DNA from: Flammeovirgaceae bacterium UBA6059
GTDB taxonomy: Bacteria; Bacteroidota; Bacteroidia; Cytophagales; Cyclobacteriaceae
Assembly: GCA_002435755.1 (NCBI GenBank)
Contig: DIYH01000011.1
Location: forward strand, 19,849-83,848
Direction of reading: 5' to 3'
Length of the DNA stretch: 64,000 nucleotides
Shown here in pieces: positions 46,028 through 55,100 of this stretch. Each line of letters opens with the position of its first letter. Position 1 is the first letter of the stretch. The position numbers and the translations under genes are program-made. The notes under the pieces were generated by a model. It was not told where the DNA came from. It saw only the letters and a program-made list of their open reading frames with translations, and searched no databases.

Positions 46028-49012
46028 TCATTTAAATAGTACTTTCTTACTTCCAAGCTTTCCACCCAATTCATAAAGAAGAACATACGCCCCAGGTATT
46101 GTAGGTCTTGGTGATACAAACAGTTCTCCAGCCTCTTGTCTTATGAGGATATTCACGGACTGACCACTTATTGAAATTAATCTCAAACTTGTAAGGTTTT
46201 GAACATTCTGACCTTCCTGCAATTTGACCCTGAAGCTATTGTTGCTTACCGGGTTAGGGTAGATCTTCAACAAACTGCTAGTTCTTGTATCAGTAATTCC
46301 TGTCTCAACTTCTTCATTTATCACAATAGTAACGATCCCACTATTATCCGATTCATCAGATTCTACGATCTGGTCGTCACTATCCAGTGTAATTGTAAAT
46401 TCAAATTCACCAGCTTCGTCTGCTATACCGACATCAAATGGTAGTGTTAAAGTTTGCCCTGCAGCAATAGGGAGCTCAAAATCGAATGTTTCCGTTTCTC
46501 CATCGGCCATCAATGAAAATTTGAAAGTCTCATTGATATCGACCGTACCATTATTGACAATAATTAAATTTCCAAATAGTTCTTCACCAAACTCAACTTC
46601 TGATTCGCCATCTGTATTTGTTATCGTAAATTCTTGCAACACCAGATTAGGGAGTTCAGTAGACTCATCAATAATGGTAACTGTTGCTTCAAGTGAGTTG
46701 TCATTTTCATTTGATTCTTCAATCACCTCCTCTGAATCTAATTTAGCTGTAACTGTCAATGATCCAGGAGCAGAAGGTCCCTCGATCTCTACCGTTTCCA
46801 TGATTGTCGCTCCTGCAGCTAATACATTGTCATAAGTCGATGTAAAAACTTCATTTCCGATAGTGTAACTTATAGTGAAGCCAGTGGTTGTGCTCAAGGT
46901 TCCATTGTTCATTATGGTCAGATTGAAAAAGGCTTGATCTCCTACTTGAAGTGTGGTTTCATCATTTTGGTTGGTAATAGTAAATTCTGATAAGACAAGG
47001 TTCGGCAAATCAGCGACAGGTTCAAGGTTCTCTTCAATAAACAGCATTGCCGCCAGTGCATCCAGTTTACCATAACCCCAGGTATTACTTTTGGCATTGC
47101 CACCTGCGTCTGTTGTCTCAAGCGTTACAAAGTTATCTTCTGCGGCTGTTTCTTCCAGGATGGCCAATATTTCCTCATGGTTGAGATCGGGTTTAGCTTG
47201 AAGCATAAGAGCTATCGCACCAGCAACTGCAGGTGCTGCCATACTTGTCCCCTGCTGAAAGCCGTAGACGTAGGTCTGGCCATCATTGCCGGTTATAGAA
47301 CTAGCAACATCACTTTGATCCAACTCTGGGTCTTGAGCGCTTACCGATGAGATAATCCGGTTACCTGGGGCTACAATATCCGGTTTCACTCTTAAATCTA
47401 ATGTGGGGCCGAGACTTGAAAAGCTAGAAATAGCTCCTTGCGGATCAGAATCCGAGAAATCTGGTCCATAAAGTGTGTTATACGAACCTACTGTAATGAC
47501 CTCATTAGCAGTACCAAACTCACCTACCGTGTATTGAGTATCGCCACTCTTCCAGGTAAGTTCAAAAGAACTGTCTACTGATCCCGAAGCACCATCCGTA
47601 AGCTCAGCCCCGGTTCCCAGGCCATTGTCCCAGACGTGCACTGTACCTTCGGAAGCCCTTATTAACAGTATGACCCAGTCGGTATCATTAAAGCCTGAAC
47701 TAAATCCAGCTTGCAAATAGGCATAGGGTCGATTATTCAAAATTGAACCACCCGCTACCACTAAAGTGGCAAAATCCACATCACCATTAAACAACCCATC
47801 ATCCGAACCTATTGAAGCTTGGGATTCAGAAGATGTTGAAATAAATCCGGTAGAATCTACTTCACCTGTGAATGCATCATACGTCACAACATTAATTTCA
47901 AAATCCGTATTCTCTGATCCCCAAACGGATACTTCGCTAAAAAAGAAATCATCACTAAAGCCACCAATAATTGTTGTTGCCATTGTCTCTTCAGCATCGA
48001 ACGTATGCGATGCATGAAGTGGCGTACTACCTTCATTTCCCGCTGCGGCCACTAATACCTTACCATCTCCTGCCAGGCCATCAAGGCCTTGTTCTAGTAA
48101 TGACGTCCCATCATGAGGGCCGACATGCGTTCCCAGACTCATGTTGATCACAGCAGGCTTACCCATGGATTCGGCGTATTTGAAAATATAATCTACAGCA
48201 TCAATAACTTTGGAAGGTCCTGAAGCGTCAGACTCAGGATCAGTAGAGAAGTCCCCCAACTCAACAAATACCAATTCTACATCAGGAGCATACCCACGAT
48301 AAGTCCCATTACTTCCGTTTCCAGACCCGCCAGCGATTCCTGCTACATGGGTGCCATGCGATCCTTCAGAGGTTGAATATAATCCTGTTGCGAGAATATC
48401 GGTCTGACCTACTATCTCAACTCCGTATCCGTATGGGTCAGGTGCGTCACCTTCAAGATTTTGTTCCCAAATTCTTGAAATTCTGTAAGCCTCACCATTA
48501 TCATCATAGAATGAAGGATGGTTAAGTACAAAGTCGTAATCAATAATACCAACGACTACACCTTGGCCTGTGTAGTCATTCGCCAGGCCTTCTAAAGCTT
48601 GATGCACTTCATCAACTCTTGAAAGCTTTCGAGATTCCTCCAGCCTCGGAGTAATCCTATGGTCCACTTCAACATAATCCAGCCCTTCAACTGAGTGAAG
48701 GCTTTTTAACTCGCGAAGTGGAACATCCATAGTCCAAATATTACCCACTTTTGTTCGGACCCTAACTCCTAGTCGATTGAGCGTTGTTACATCAATATCA
48801 GAAGATACCAATGCGATCGCACCGGTACTAAGTTCACCTCGATTGCGAGCTACAGCAGATCTATTGTAGTAGTCTAGATTGCCATATGTCTGCTGGATGT
48901 GTTCAATTTCGCTAGCCATCTGTCTTGTGAGGGGAGAAAAATTGCTCTGTGACCAGGCAGATGAGCCGAAGATGGTCATTAGCATGAAGGAAAATAGTAA
49001 TCGTCTTATCAT
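46028..49012 (-). CDS. T9SS-secreted subtilisin-like protease (S8) with CARDB domains
   Basis: The product is 994 aa from the ATG at 49012, chosen because it gives a signal peptide (RLLFSFMLMTIFGSSAWSQ); a TTG at 49075 only adds an unlikely leader. A propeptide-like region (about 26-120) precedes the catalytic domain with D158 (GIIDYDF), H219 (SHGTHVAG), the oxyanion Asn in AAAGNEG (about 326) and S590 (GTSMAAP). About 370 residues lie between His and Ser, implying an inserted beta domain. Two CARDB repeats (starting LPNLVLxEFTIT) and a type A sorting domain (LKIYPNPVSNNSFRV ... KKVLFK) follow. It is expected on the cell surface or in the medium. A propeptide-like lipoprotein is encoded 31 bases upstream. 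Confidence 0.93.
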   Translation of the reverse strand: MIRRLLFSFMLMTIFGSSAWSQSNFSPLTRQMASEIEHIQQTYGNLDYYNRSAVARNRGELSTGAIALVSSDIDVTTLNRLGVRVRTKVGNIWTMDVPLRELKSLHSVEGLDYVEVDHRITPRLEESRKLSRVDEVHQALEGLANDYTGQGVVVGIIDYDFVLNHPSFYDDNGEAYRISRIWEQNLEGDAPDPYGYGVEIVGQTDILATGLYSTSEGSHGTHVAGIAGGSGNGSNGTYRGYAPDVELVFVELGDFSTDPESDASGPSKVIDAVDYIFKYAESMGKPAVINMSLGTHVGPHDGTSLLEQGLDGLAGDGKVLVAAAGNEGSTPLHASHTFDAEETMATTIIGGFSDDFFFSEVSVWGSENTDFEINVVTYDAFTGEVDSTGFISTSSESQASIGSDDGLFNGDVDFATLVVAGGSILNNRPYAYLQAGFSSGFNDTDWVILLIRASEGTVHVWDNGLGTGAELTDGASGSVDSSFELTWKSGDTQYTVGEFGTANEVITVGSYNTLYGPDFSDSDPQGAISSFSSLGPTLDLRVKPDIVAPGNRIISSVSAQDPELDQSDVASSITGNDGQTYVYGFQQGTSMAAPAVAGAIALMLQAKPDLNHEEILAILEETAAEDNFVTLETTDAGGNAKSNTWGYGKLDALAAMLFIEENLEPVADLPNLVLSEFTITNQNDETTLQVGDQAFFNLTIMNNGTLSTTTGFTISYTIGNEVFTSTYDNVLAAGATIMETVEIEGPSAPGSLTVTAKLDSEEVIEESNENDNSLEATVTIIDESTELPNLVLQEFTITNTDGESEVEFGEELFGNLIIVNNGTVDINETFKFSLMADGETETFDFELPIAAGQTLTLPFDVGIADEAGEFEFTITLDSDDQIVESDESDNSGIVTIVINEEVETGITDTRTSSLLKIYPNPVSNNSFRVKLQEGQNVQNLTSLRLISISGQSVNILIRQEAGELFVSPRPTIPGAYVLLYELGGKLGSKKVLFK

Positions 49013-49043
49013 ATCAGTTAAGGTTGGTGAATACTCCGTAAGT

Positions 49044-49451
49044 TTAGTTTTCTTTAGTTGACAGAGCGTTATCAATCTCTATGTACTTTATAGCTGAACG
49101 CGTGCTCAATTCAGCAATGCTACGAACCGGCATAGTCACCGTCCTAATACCACCAGCATTCGTTCTTTGCTTTATGTTAAGATCACTAAAGACCCGTTCA
49201 TCAAAGTTTTCTTCAACTTGTACTAACCCTCCCACTACATAAGTGCCGCTCTGGTCGCTCAATCCAAATTTTTTGATCACATCCTCAGATATTACCTTTT
49301 TCGATGAGTCATTTATGACGCTAACTAGCTGCCTTGTCACCGGTGAGAGTTTGTCAAGATTTGGTGCCACAACTCTAGCATTACATGATAATAGAATCAT
49401 CATTGTACTCATCATTGTTAGTCGAGACCAAAAGTGATTGATATTTCGCAT
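49044..49451 (-). CDS. Lipoprotein resembling the propeptide of the adjacent subtilase
   Basis: The product is 135 aa with an SPII signal ending at ILLSC (Cys 23). The mature part tracks the propeptide of the protease encoded 31 bases downstream: SPVTRQLVSVI here against SPLTRQMASEI there, GLVQVEENFDERVFSDLNI against ALVSSDIDVTTLNRLGV, and the ending MPVRSIAEL ... IKYIEIDNAL against VPLRELKSL ... LDYVEVDHRI. No catalytic domain follows. Stand-alone I9-like propeptide proteins act elsewhere as protease inhibitors or folding chaperones; that role is inferred here. The two genes are probably co-transcribed. Confidence 0.75.
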   Translation of the reverse strand: MRNINHFWSRLTMMSTMMILLSCNARVVAPNLDKLSPVTRQLVSVINDSSKKVISEDVIKKFGLSDQSGTYVVGGLVQVEENFDERVFSDLNIKQRTNAGGIRTVTMPVRSIAELSTRSAIKYIEIDNALSTKEN

Positions 49452-49655
49452 TGTCTAATTTCTATCCATTTAACAAAGTATAATTTAAACTTATCTTGTT
49501 GAGATAAAAAGAGTTTCGTAAATGAAGGAAATACTTCCTGGCATGCGTTTCTTACGTGAATGAGATTCACACATTCCTCATTTAACCACAGTATTCCTTT
49601 CGAAAGATATTGAGCAGTGTAATTACTCGATTTGCGTTAGCTTAGTACTAAGTTT

Positions 49656-50564
49656 ATGAACAAGATACTATCGATAGATCCGACAAGTCTATCAATCCAA
49701 AAACTACACGGCTACCTCCTTTCTGGTGTAGCTCCTAGGCCTATCGCCTTTGCTAGTACGGTCGATAAAAAAGGAAAGGTCAATCTAAGTCCATTCAGCT
49801 ATTTCAATGTTTTTAGCGCCAACCCACCTGTCCTCATATTTGCTCCTGCAAGAAGAGGCAGAGACGGTACGCATAAACACACTTATGAGAACATCAAAGA
49901 AGTACCTGAGGTAGTCATCAATATGGTGAACTATCCAATGGTAGAAAAAATGTCTTTGGCGAGTACCGAATACGAAAAAGGCGTGAATGAATTCGTAAAA
50001 GCCGGCTTTAAAGAGAGTCCATCTGAGGTAGTTAAGCCCCCCAGGGTATTGGAGTCCCCCGTTTCGTTCGAATGTACTGTCGATCGGGTGATCGAACTTG
50101 GTGAAGAAGGTGGTGCTGGGAATCTGATCATCTCGAAGATTGTAAGGATCCATATTGACTCGGATTATCTAAAAGATGACCAAAGTCTAGATACTCAAAA
50201 GTTGGATTATGTAGGGAGACTAGGTGAAAACTGGTATGTCAGAGCTCATGGAAAGTCGCTTTTTGAGATTGAAAAACCCGTTAAAGCTAAGGGCATAGGT
50301 GTTGATGAACTATCTCCGAGTATAAGAAACAGCAATATTCTATCAGCCAACAATCTCGGTAGGTTAGGTAATCTTGAGCGCCAGCCGACAATAGAAGAAA
50401 TCGAAGAAGCTCGGCACATTCAGAAAGTCAAAGAGCTATTCCTTGAGTTTGAAGGCCAACGGGATTTGATTAAGGATGGCCTCCATCGCATTGGAAAAAA
50501 GTACATTGAAAAGGGTAAGATCACTCTTGGACACGCTGTGCTCAGGATCGTAGACGAAATCTAG
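49656..50564 (+). CDS. Flavin reductase-like FMN-binding protein
   Basis: The product is 302 aa, soluble. Residues 1-200 form the split-barrel flavin reductase fold: GVAPRPIAFASTVDKKGKVN, LSPFSYFNVFSANPPVL (about 44-60) and DYVGRLGENWYVRA (about 184-197). A helical extension of about 100 residues (from VDELSPSIRNSNILSANNL) follows, absent from minimal members but common in this subfamily. It may bind FMN and serve as a reductase for a partner enzyme. It ends eight bases before the CoA-transferase genes and probably shares their transcript; a link to degradation of a ring or keto acid is possible. Confidence 0.85.
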   Translation: MNKILSIDPTSLSIQKLHGYLLSGVAPRPIAFASTVDKKGKVNLSPFSYFNVFSANPPVLIFAPARRGRDGTHKHTYENIKEVPEVVINMVNYPMVEKMSLASTEYEKGVNEFVKAGFKESPSEVVKPPRVLESPVSFECTVDRVIELGEEGGAGNLIISKIVRIHIDSDYLKDDQSLDTQKLDYVGRLGENWYVRAHGKSLFEIEKPVKAKGIGVDELSPSIRNSNILSANNLGRLGNLERQPTIEEIEEARHIQKVKELFLEFEGQRDLIKDGLHRIGKKYIEKGKITLGHAVLRIVDEI

Positions 50565-50572
50565 GAAGTAAG

Positions 50573-51268
50573 ATGAATAAGGTTGTTTCAAATGCACAAC
50601 AAGGACTAGAAGGAGTTAAGGACGGTATGACGTTAATGCTCGGGGGGTTCGGTCTGTGTGGTATCCCAGAAAACTGTATTGCAGCACTGGTCCAAGCTGG
50701 TGTTAAGAACCTCACATGCATCAGCAACAACGCCGGAGTTGATGACTTTGGGTTGGGTCTTTTGCTGCAACAGCATCAAATCAAAAAGATGATCTCAAGC
50801 TACGTAGGAGAAAATGCAGAATTTGAGCGGCAGATGCTCAGCGGTGAGCTTGAGGTCGATCTCATCCCCCAAGGTAGCTTAGCAGAAAGATGCAGGGCCG
50901 GAGGCGCGGGTATCCCTGCCTTCTTTACGCCTGCTGGCTATGGTACTGAAGTGGCTGAAGGCAAAGAAGTTCGTGAGTTCAATGGCAAGCCTCATATATT
51001 GGAGTCCGCACTTACGGCAGACTTTGCTTTAGTAAAAGCATGGAAGGGTGACCGTATGGGCAATCTCGTCTATAAAGGAACTGCCCGTAACTTCAACCCT
51101 CCTATGGCCATGGCTGGTAAAATCACTGTAGCTGAGGTCGAGGAATTAGTAGAGCCCGGAGTACTTGATCCAAATCAGATACACACACCAGGTATATTCG
51201 TTCAGCGTATATTCCAAGGTAATGAATACGAGAAAAGAATTGAACAGAGAACAGTTAGAAAAGCTTAA
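50573..51268 (+). CDS. scoA: 3-oxoacid CoA-transferase subunit A
   Basis: The product is 231 aa, family I CoA transferase alpha subunit. It has the CoA-binding glycine motif LMLGGFGLCGIPENCI (about 21-36), then ISNNAGVDDFGLGLLL, GGAGIPAFFTPAGYGT and KAWKGDRMGNLVYKGTARNFN. With subunit B it moves CoA from succinyl-CoA to acetoacetate (or a related 3-oxoacid), in ketone-body or short-chain acid metabolism. The B subunit starts two bases downstream. The acid substrate is inferred from family resemblance. Confidence 0.94.
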   Translation: MNKVVSNAQQGLEGVKDGMTLMLGGFGLCGIPENCIAALVQAGVKNLTCISNNAGVDDFGLGLLLQQHQIKKMISSYVGENAEFERQMLSGELEVDLIPQGSLAERCRAGGAGIPAFFTPAGYGTEVAEGKEVREFNGKPHILESALTADFALVKAWKGDRMGNLVYKGTARNFNPPMAMAGKITVAEVEELVEPGVLDPNQIHTPGIFVQRIFQGNEYEKRIEQRTVRKA

Positions 51269-51270
51269 TC

Positions 51271-51924
51271 ATGCTTGACAAGAATGGCATTGCAAAAAGG
51301 ATAGCTCAAGAACTAAGGGACGGTTGGTATGTCAACCTGGGAATTGGTATCCCGACCTTAGTAGCTAATTATATACCTGACGGAGTAAGCGTGGAGTTTC
51401 AGTCTGAGAATGGCCTTCTAGGTATGGGGCCCTTTCCCGTCGAAGGAGAAGAAGATGCCGATATGATTAATGCGGGAAAGCAAACCGTAACACTATTGCC
51501 CGGCGCAACACTTTTTGATTCTGCGACAAGCTTTGCAATGATAAGAGGTCAACATGTTCAACTCACAGTGCTGGGAGCGATGGAAGTATCTGAAAATGGG
51601 GATATCGCCAACTGGAAGATCCCAGGCAAAATGGTCAAAGGAATGGGTGGGGCCATGGACCTTGTTGCCTCCGCTGACAATATCATTGTTGCTATGATGC
51701 ACACCAATAAGGCGGGAGAATCCAAACTCTTACCGAAATGCACTTTGCCTCTCACCGGTGTAAGATGTGTCAAAAAAATCGTTAGTAATATGGCCGTTTT
51801 GGATGTTACATCAGAGGGCTTTAAGCTCCTCGAGCGCGCACCCGGAGTAAGCACAGACGCTATAGTAAAGGCGACTGCTGGTCGCTTAATTGTGGAAGGG
51901 GAAATACCAGAGATGAGACTATAA
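51271..51924 (+). CDS. scoB: 3-oxoacid CoA-transferase subunit B
   Basis: The product is 217 aa, family I CoA transferase beta subunit. The catalytic glutamate, which forms the acyl-CoA thioester intermediate, is in FQSENGLLGMGP (E51). LGIGIPTLVANYIP before it and GAMEVSENGDIANWKIPGK after it are typical. It forms the heteromeric enzyme with the preceding gene, two bases upstream. Length is normal for a separate subunit (mitochondrial SCOT has both in one chain). Confidence 0.95.
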   Translation: MLDKNGIAKRIAQELRDGWYVNLGIGIPTLVANYIPDGVSVEFQSENGLLGMGPFPVEGEEDADMINAGKQTVTLLPGATLFDSATSFAMIRGQHVQLTVLGAMEVSENGDIANWKIPGKMVKGMGGAMDLVASADNIIVAMMHTNKAGESKLLPKCTLPLTGVRCVKKIVSNMAVLDVTSEGFKLLERAPGVSTDAIVKATAGRLIVEGEIPEMRL

Positions 51925-51942
51925 GCTTAGCCAAATACTAGT

Positions 51943-52026
51943 TTATACCTCCCAGTTTTGTGACTTTACTCCCAAGTAGAGCAAGTAGAAGAACATCACA
52001 ATGATCATCAAAATAATAGCTTCCAT
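51943..52026 (-). CDS. Possible 27-aa membrane peptide
   Basis: A short frame starts with ATG at 52026 and reads one strongly hydrophobic helix (AIILMIIVMFFYLLYLG) and a polar tail KSQNWEV. A perfect inverted repeat overlaps its start codon. The hydrophobic character and the dyad are suggestive, but a frame this short can occur by chance and no family is recognised. Confidence 0.3.
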   Translation of the reverse strand: MEAIILMIIVMFFYLLYLGVKSQNWEV

Positions 52027-52045
52027 GTGTTAATGTTTAACACAT
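52025..52045. promoter_or_regulatory. Perfect inverted repeat, operator-like
   Basis: Arms ATGTGTTAA (52025-52033) and TTAACACAT (52037-52045) with a 3-base spacer. It lies in the convergent gap between scoB and the giant surface protein gene, with no T run, so it is not a terminator. It overlaps the start of the 27-codon frame on the minus strand. Confidence 0.5.
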
Positions 52046-52120
52046 AGTTAGTGCAACAACTATTATTTCGCAATGCGCTGCATCATCAAACTATAATGAT
52101 CTTTCTCACCTCACTTTTCT

Positions 52121-52153
52121 AAAACAAAGAAGAAGCACATCAAATGCTCCTTC
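52121..52153 (-). terminator. Intrinsic terminator of the giant surface protein gene
   Basis: On the minus strand GAAGGAGCAT pairs with GTGCTTCTTC (10 bp including G-U pairs) around a 5-base loop and is followed by TTTGTTTT, 22 bases after the stop codon. Confidence 0.7.
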
Positions 52154-52174
52154 TTAACCTTTAGGTTTCGGTTT

Positions 52175-55100
52175 TTAATGTTTGACAATCACTTTGAGAT
52201 GTGTGTATTGCTTAGTCTCATTGCCAATAGACATCAGATAAAGTCCGCTTGTCATATCTGTTGTTTCTACCTTGAAACCGTCCATTCCTTTGAAGACTTC
52301 ACCATCCTTCACCAATCGTCCTTGTTGATCAAATAGCCTCCACTCAAAGTCCTCCTCTAGCGTCAGATCAAAGGTCACAAAGAACGCATCACTTGCAGGG
52401 TTGGGGTAAAGATTAAGATCATCTAACTCGATTAAGTCACCAACCCCTAGCACTGAAGTCTTCCCATTGATATCTACTCTGGCAGCTTGATAGACTTCTC
52501 TATCACCACTAGTTCTCTGAACAAATGCAACTACTGCCAACTGATCCGGATCAAGCACCTTACGAGCATCTATCTTCCAAGCCTCTGTAAGCGCATTAAC
52601 TCCTCCTTCTTCCAGATTAGTCAGCACATGTCCTTCCGGGCTAGGCAAGAAGTCTCGGAACACATTACGAGGATCAAACTCACCATTAGGTAATGTCACA
52701 CCAGTCAAGACTTTCTCTACAACTGCCAGATAGAGTCTTACCTCCTGACCCTCAAACCCATCTTTAACAGTAGTTACATTGGCTGTCACAGACAATTCGT
52801 CATTCGCTGTGCTATTGATAGTAAGTTGAAGATCAAAATCAGCGTCTCTCAGTGTATTCCTGTTCGACTCAGCACCTGTCCATGGAGGAGTTGCAGCACT
52901 AACCGATAAGTTAGCTCCAAACTTCACATTACCATCCAGCACAGATGTCGCTCTATCAACACCATAGAATAGCGATCTCGAACTTGGACCGTCCTTACTG
53001 ATCTCGAACAATGGATCATTACCATAGATTTCAGTATAGTAATTGATAGCTACCAAATCATTGTTGTTCAGCAATGTGCTGTCTAGTCGGCTGTTGATCT
53101 CATTGTTGAGCATTAAGGAAGTGAACTCTCCATTTTCAAAGCCACCTCTGTCCTGGCTGTTGTTTGAGTTACTAAACTGCTCAATTAATGATATCCGTCC
53201 TCTTTCGACTATTTCAAAATCGTCGAAAATAAAACCAGGATCATCACTCGCACTAGTAGAAGCAAAATAGAATCGGAATCGGACCGCACCTCTCTCGTTC
53301 TCTGGTATTTCATCAAGCTTATGTCTAAAAGACGCTTTTTCTGTCACAGCTGAGGGGCTACTGCCGCCCCAACCTGATGCGTTGTTTACTACATTATTTC
53401 TCTGTCGACCAGGGTCAGCCCTAATATCCAATGCATTGTACCAGAACAAACCTGTTCCTTGATCATCCCCATCCAGATACCTTCCTAGCTTATTCCAAGT
53501 ATCACCATTATCCGTGCTGTACTGAACAATAGCACCGTCATTTTGACCAAACTGATAAAATCCATCGAAGACCATCATGGGTTTTTCAAATGCGGATATG
53601 TCATAGGATGGAGAGAATATCCAAGAGCCAGGGTCTGAGATGTACCCGGTTCCATCTACGTTAGTTGTCCAACCTTGTGCTCCCCTTTCTTCAAACCCAT
53701 CCAATACAATTGTCTGATATCTCCAGGTGGTTGATGCATCAGATTCGCTGACGGTACCCATCTTAGTAAGATCGATAAACCAGCCTGACTCAGACTCGGT
53801 ACTGGTCTCAAAATCATTCCTGATTCCTAAAGTAGGATCTACAGTAATCTGAGGTAAAATTTTGATGGTTTTCATTTGTGAGGTATCACACCCATTAATA
53901 GTATTGATCCAAAGTGTAGCATCGTACCATCCTTCATTAGCATAAGTATGGGCTTCAAAACCAAACGCTTTACCAGTACCCTCATTAGCCAACAGAGTAT
54001 CTAACGGTGAGCCATCTCCCCAGTCCATCCAAACCTGCGAAACTCCATTTAGTGGATCACCATCAACATTATTATCAAGGTTGAGCAAATTCGTTTCTTT
54101 CCCTTCTATGATTGTTTCAACGTTTTCAGTAATAAACTGCCATGAAAAATCCACATCAGGGAAGTCCCCAATTGGAATTCGTTGAGTATTGCCTATCTCA
54201 TCAACATCAGCGAGAGGATCAACATTACCTGCAACAAGAGTTGATTCGTCTATAGAATTACAAGTCACACTCTCACCTGTGGTATAGTTTGCTGATACTC
54301 CATTGACGGAAATAATGTAAGTGCTCGCTACAGAAAAATTGACGCTTACCTCCTGATCACCATTCGTGATGATTTGGGGAATGTCGACATTCTGGAAAGT
54401 CTCAGGGATGATAGACCAGTTCCAGGTTTGAATGTCATTGCTAGAAAATGGTGCTAAAGCTCTAGCAGAGAAGGTTACCGGTTCGCCAATACAGCCAACA
54501 ATATGTTCAAACTCAACAATTGGATTCTCATGAAGTATAATTGTTTTATCCTTGAAGTTTGAGCAACCAAAATCGTCTGCAAAGCTGTATCTGATAAACA
54601 GAGTGTCTGATGTTTTGGACTTATCGCTCCATATAGAGAGAGGAAATTGAACACTTCCATTTGCAATAGCAAAAGTAGAATCAAGTACATCATTCCTAAC
54701 CCTGAATTCACCAGATCTTCTTCCACCAGAAGCTCTTAAAGTCATTCTGGTTACGGTAGCCAAGTTGTTAGGGTCGATATCCACACAAGCCTGTCCAGTA
54801 TCATCCCCTTCCTCAAGTACAGGCACGTTGATTGGTGAACTAATACTTGCCTCAAAGTTAGGCCTTGGCAAAGCTGTCACTACAAATCCAACACGCTGAT
54901 CTGCATCACAATTGGTCGCATTTTCCAGGTTATAGTTGACATAAATGGTGTCAATGGCAAACTCAGGCATATCCAACGGATCATCAATTCCCAAAGCCAA
55001 CAGTGGATCAAAAGTGGCTCTTATTCCGTTTTGAATGATTCCCTCTCCAGAAAACGTTCCAGCTGCTCCATTAGAAGTTGAGCCTACAATCTCCAAAGGC

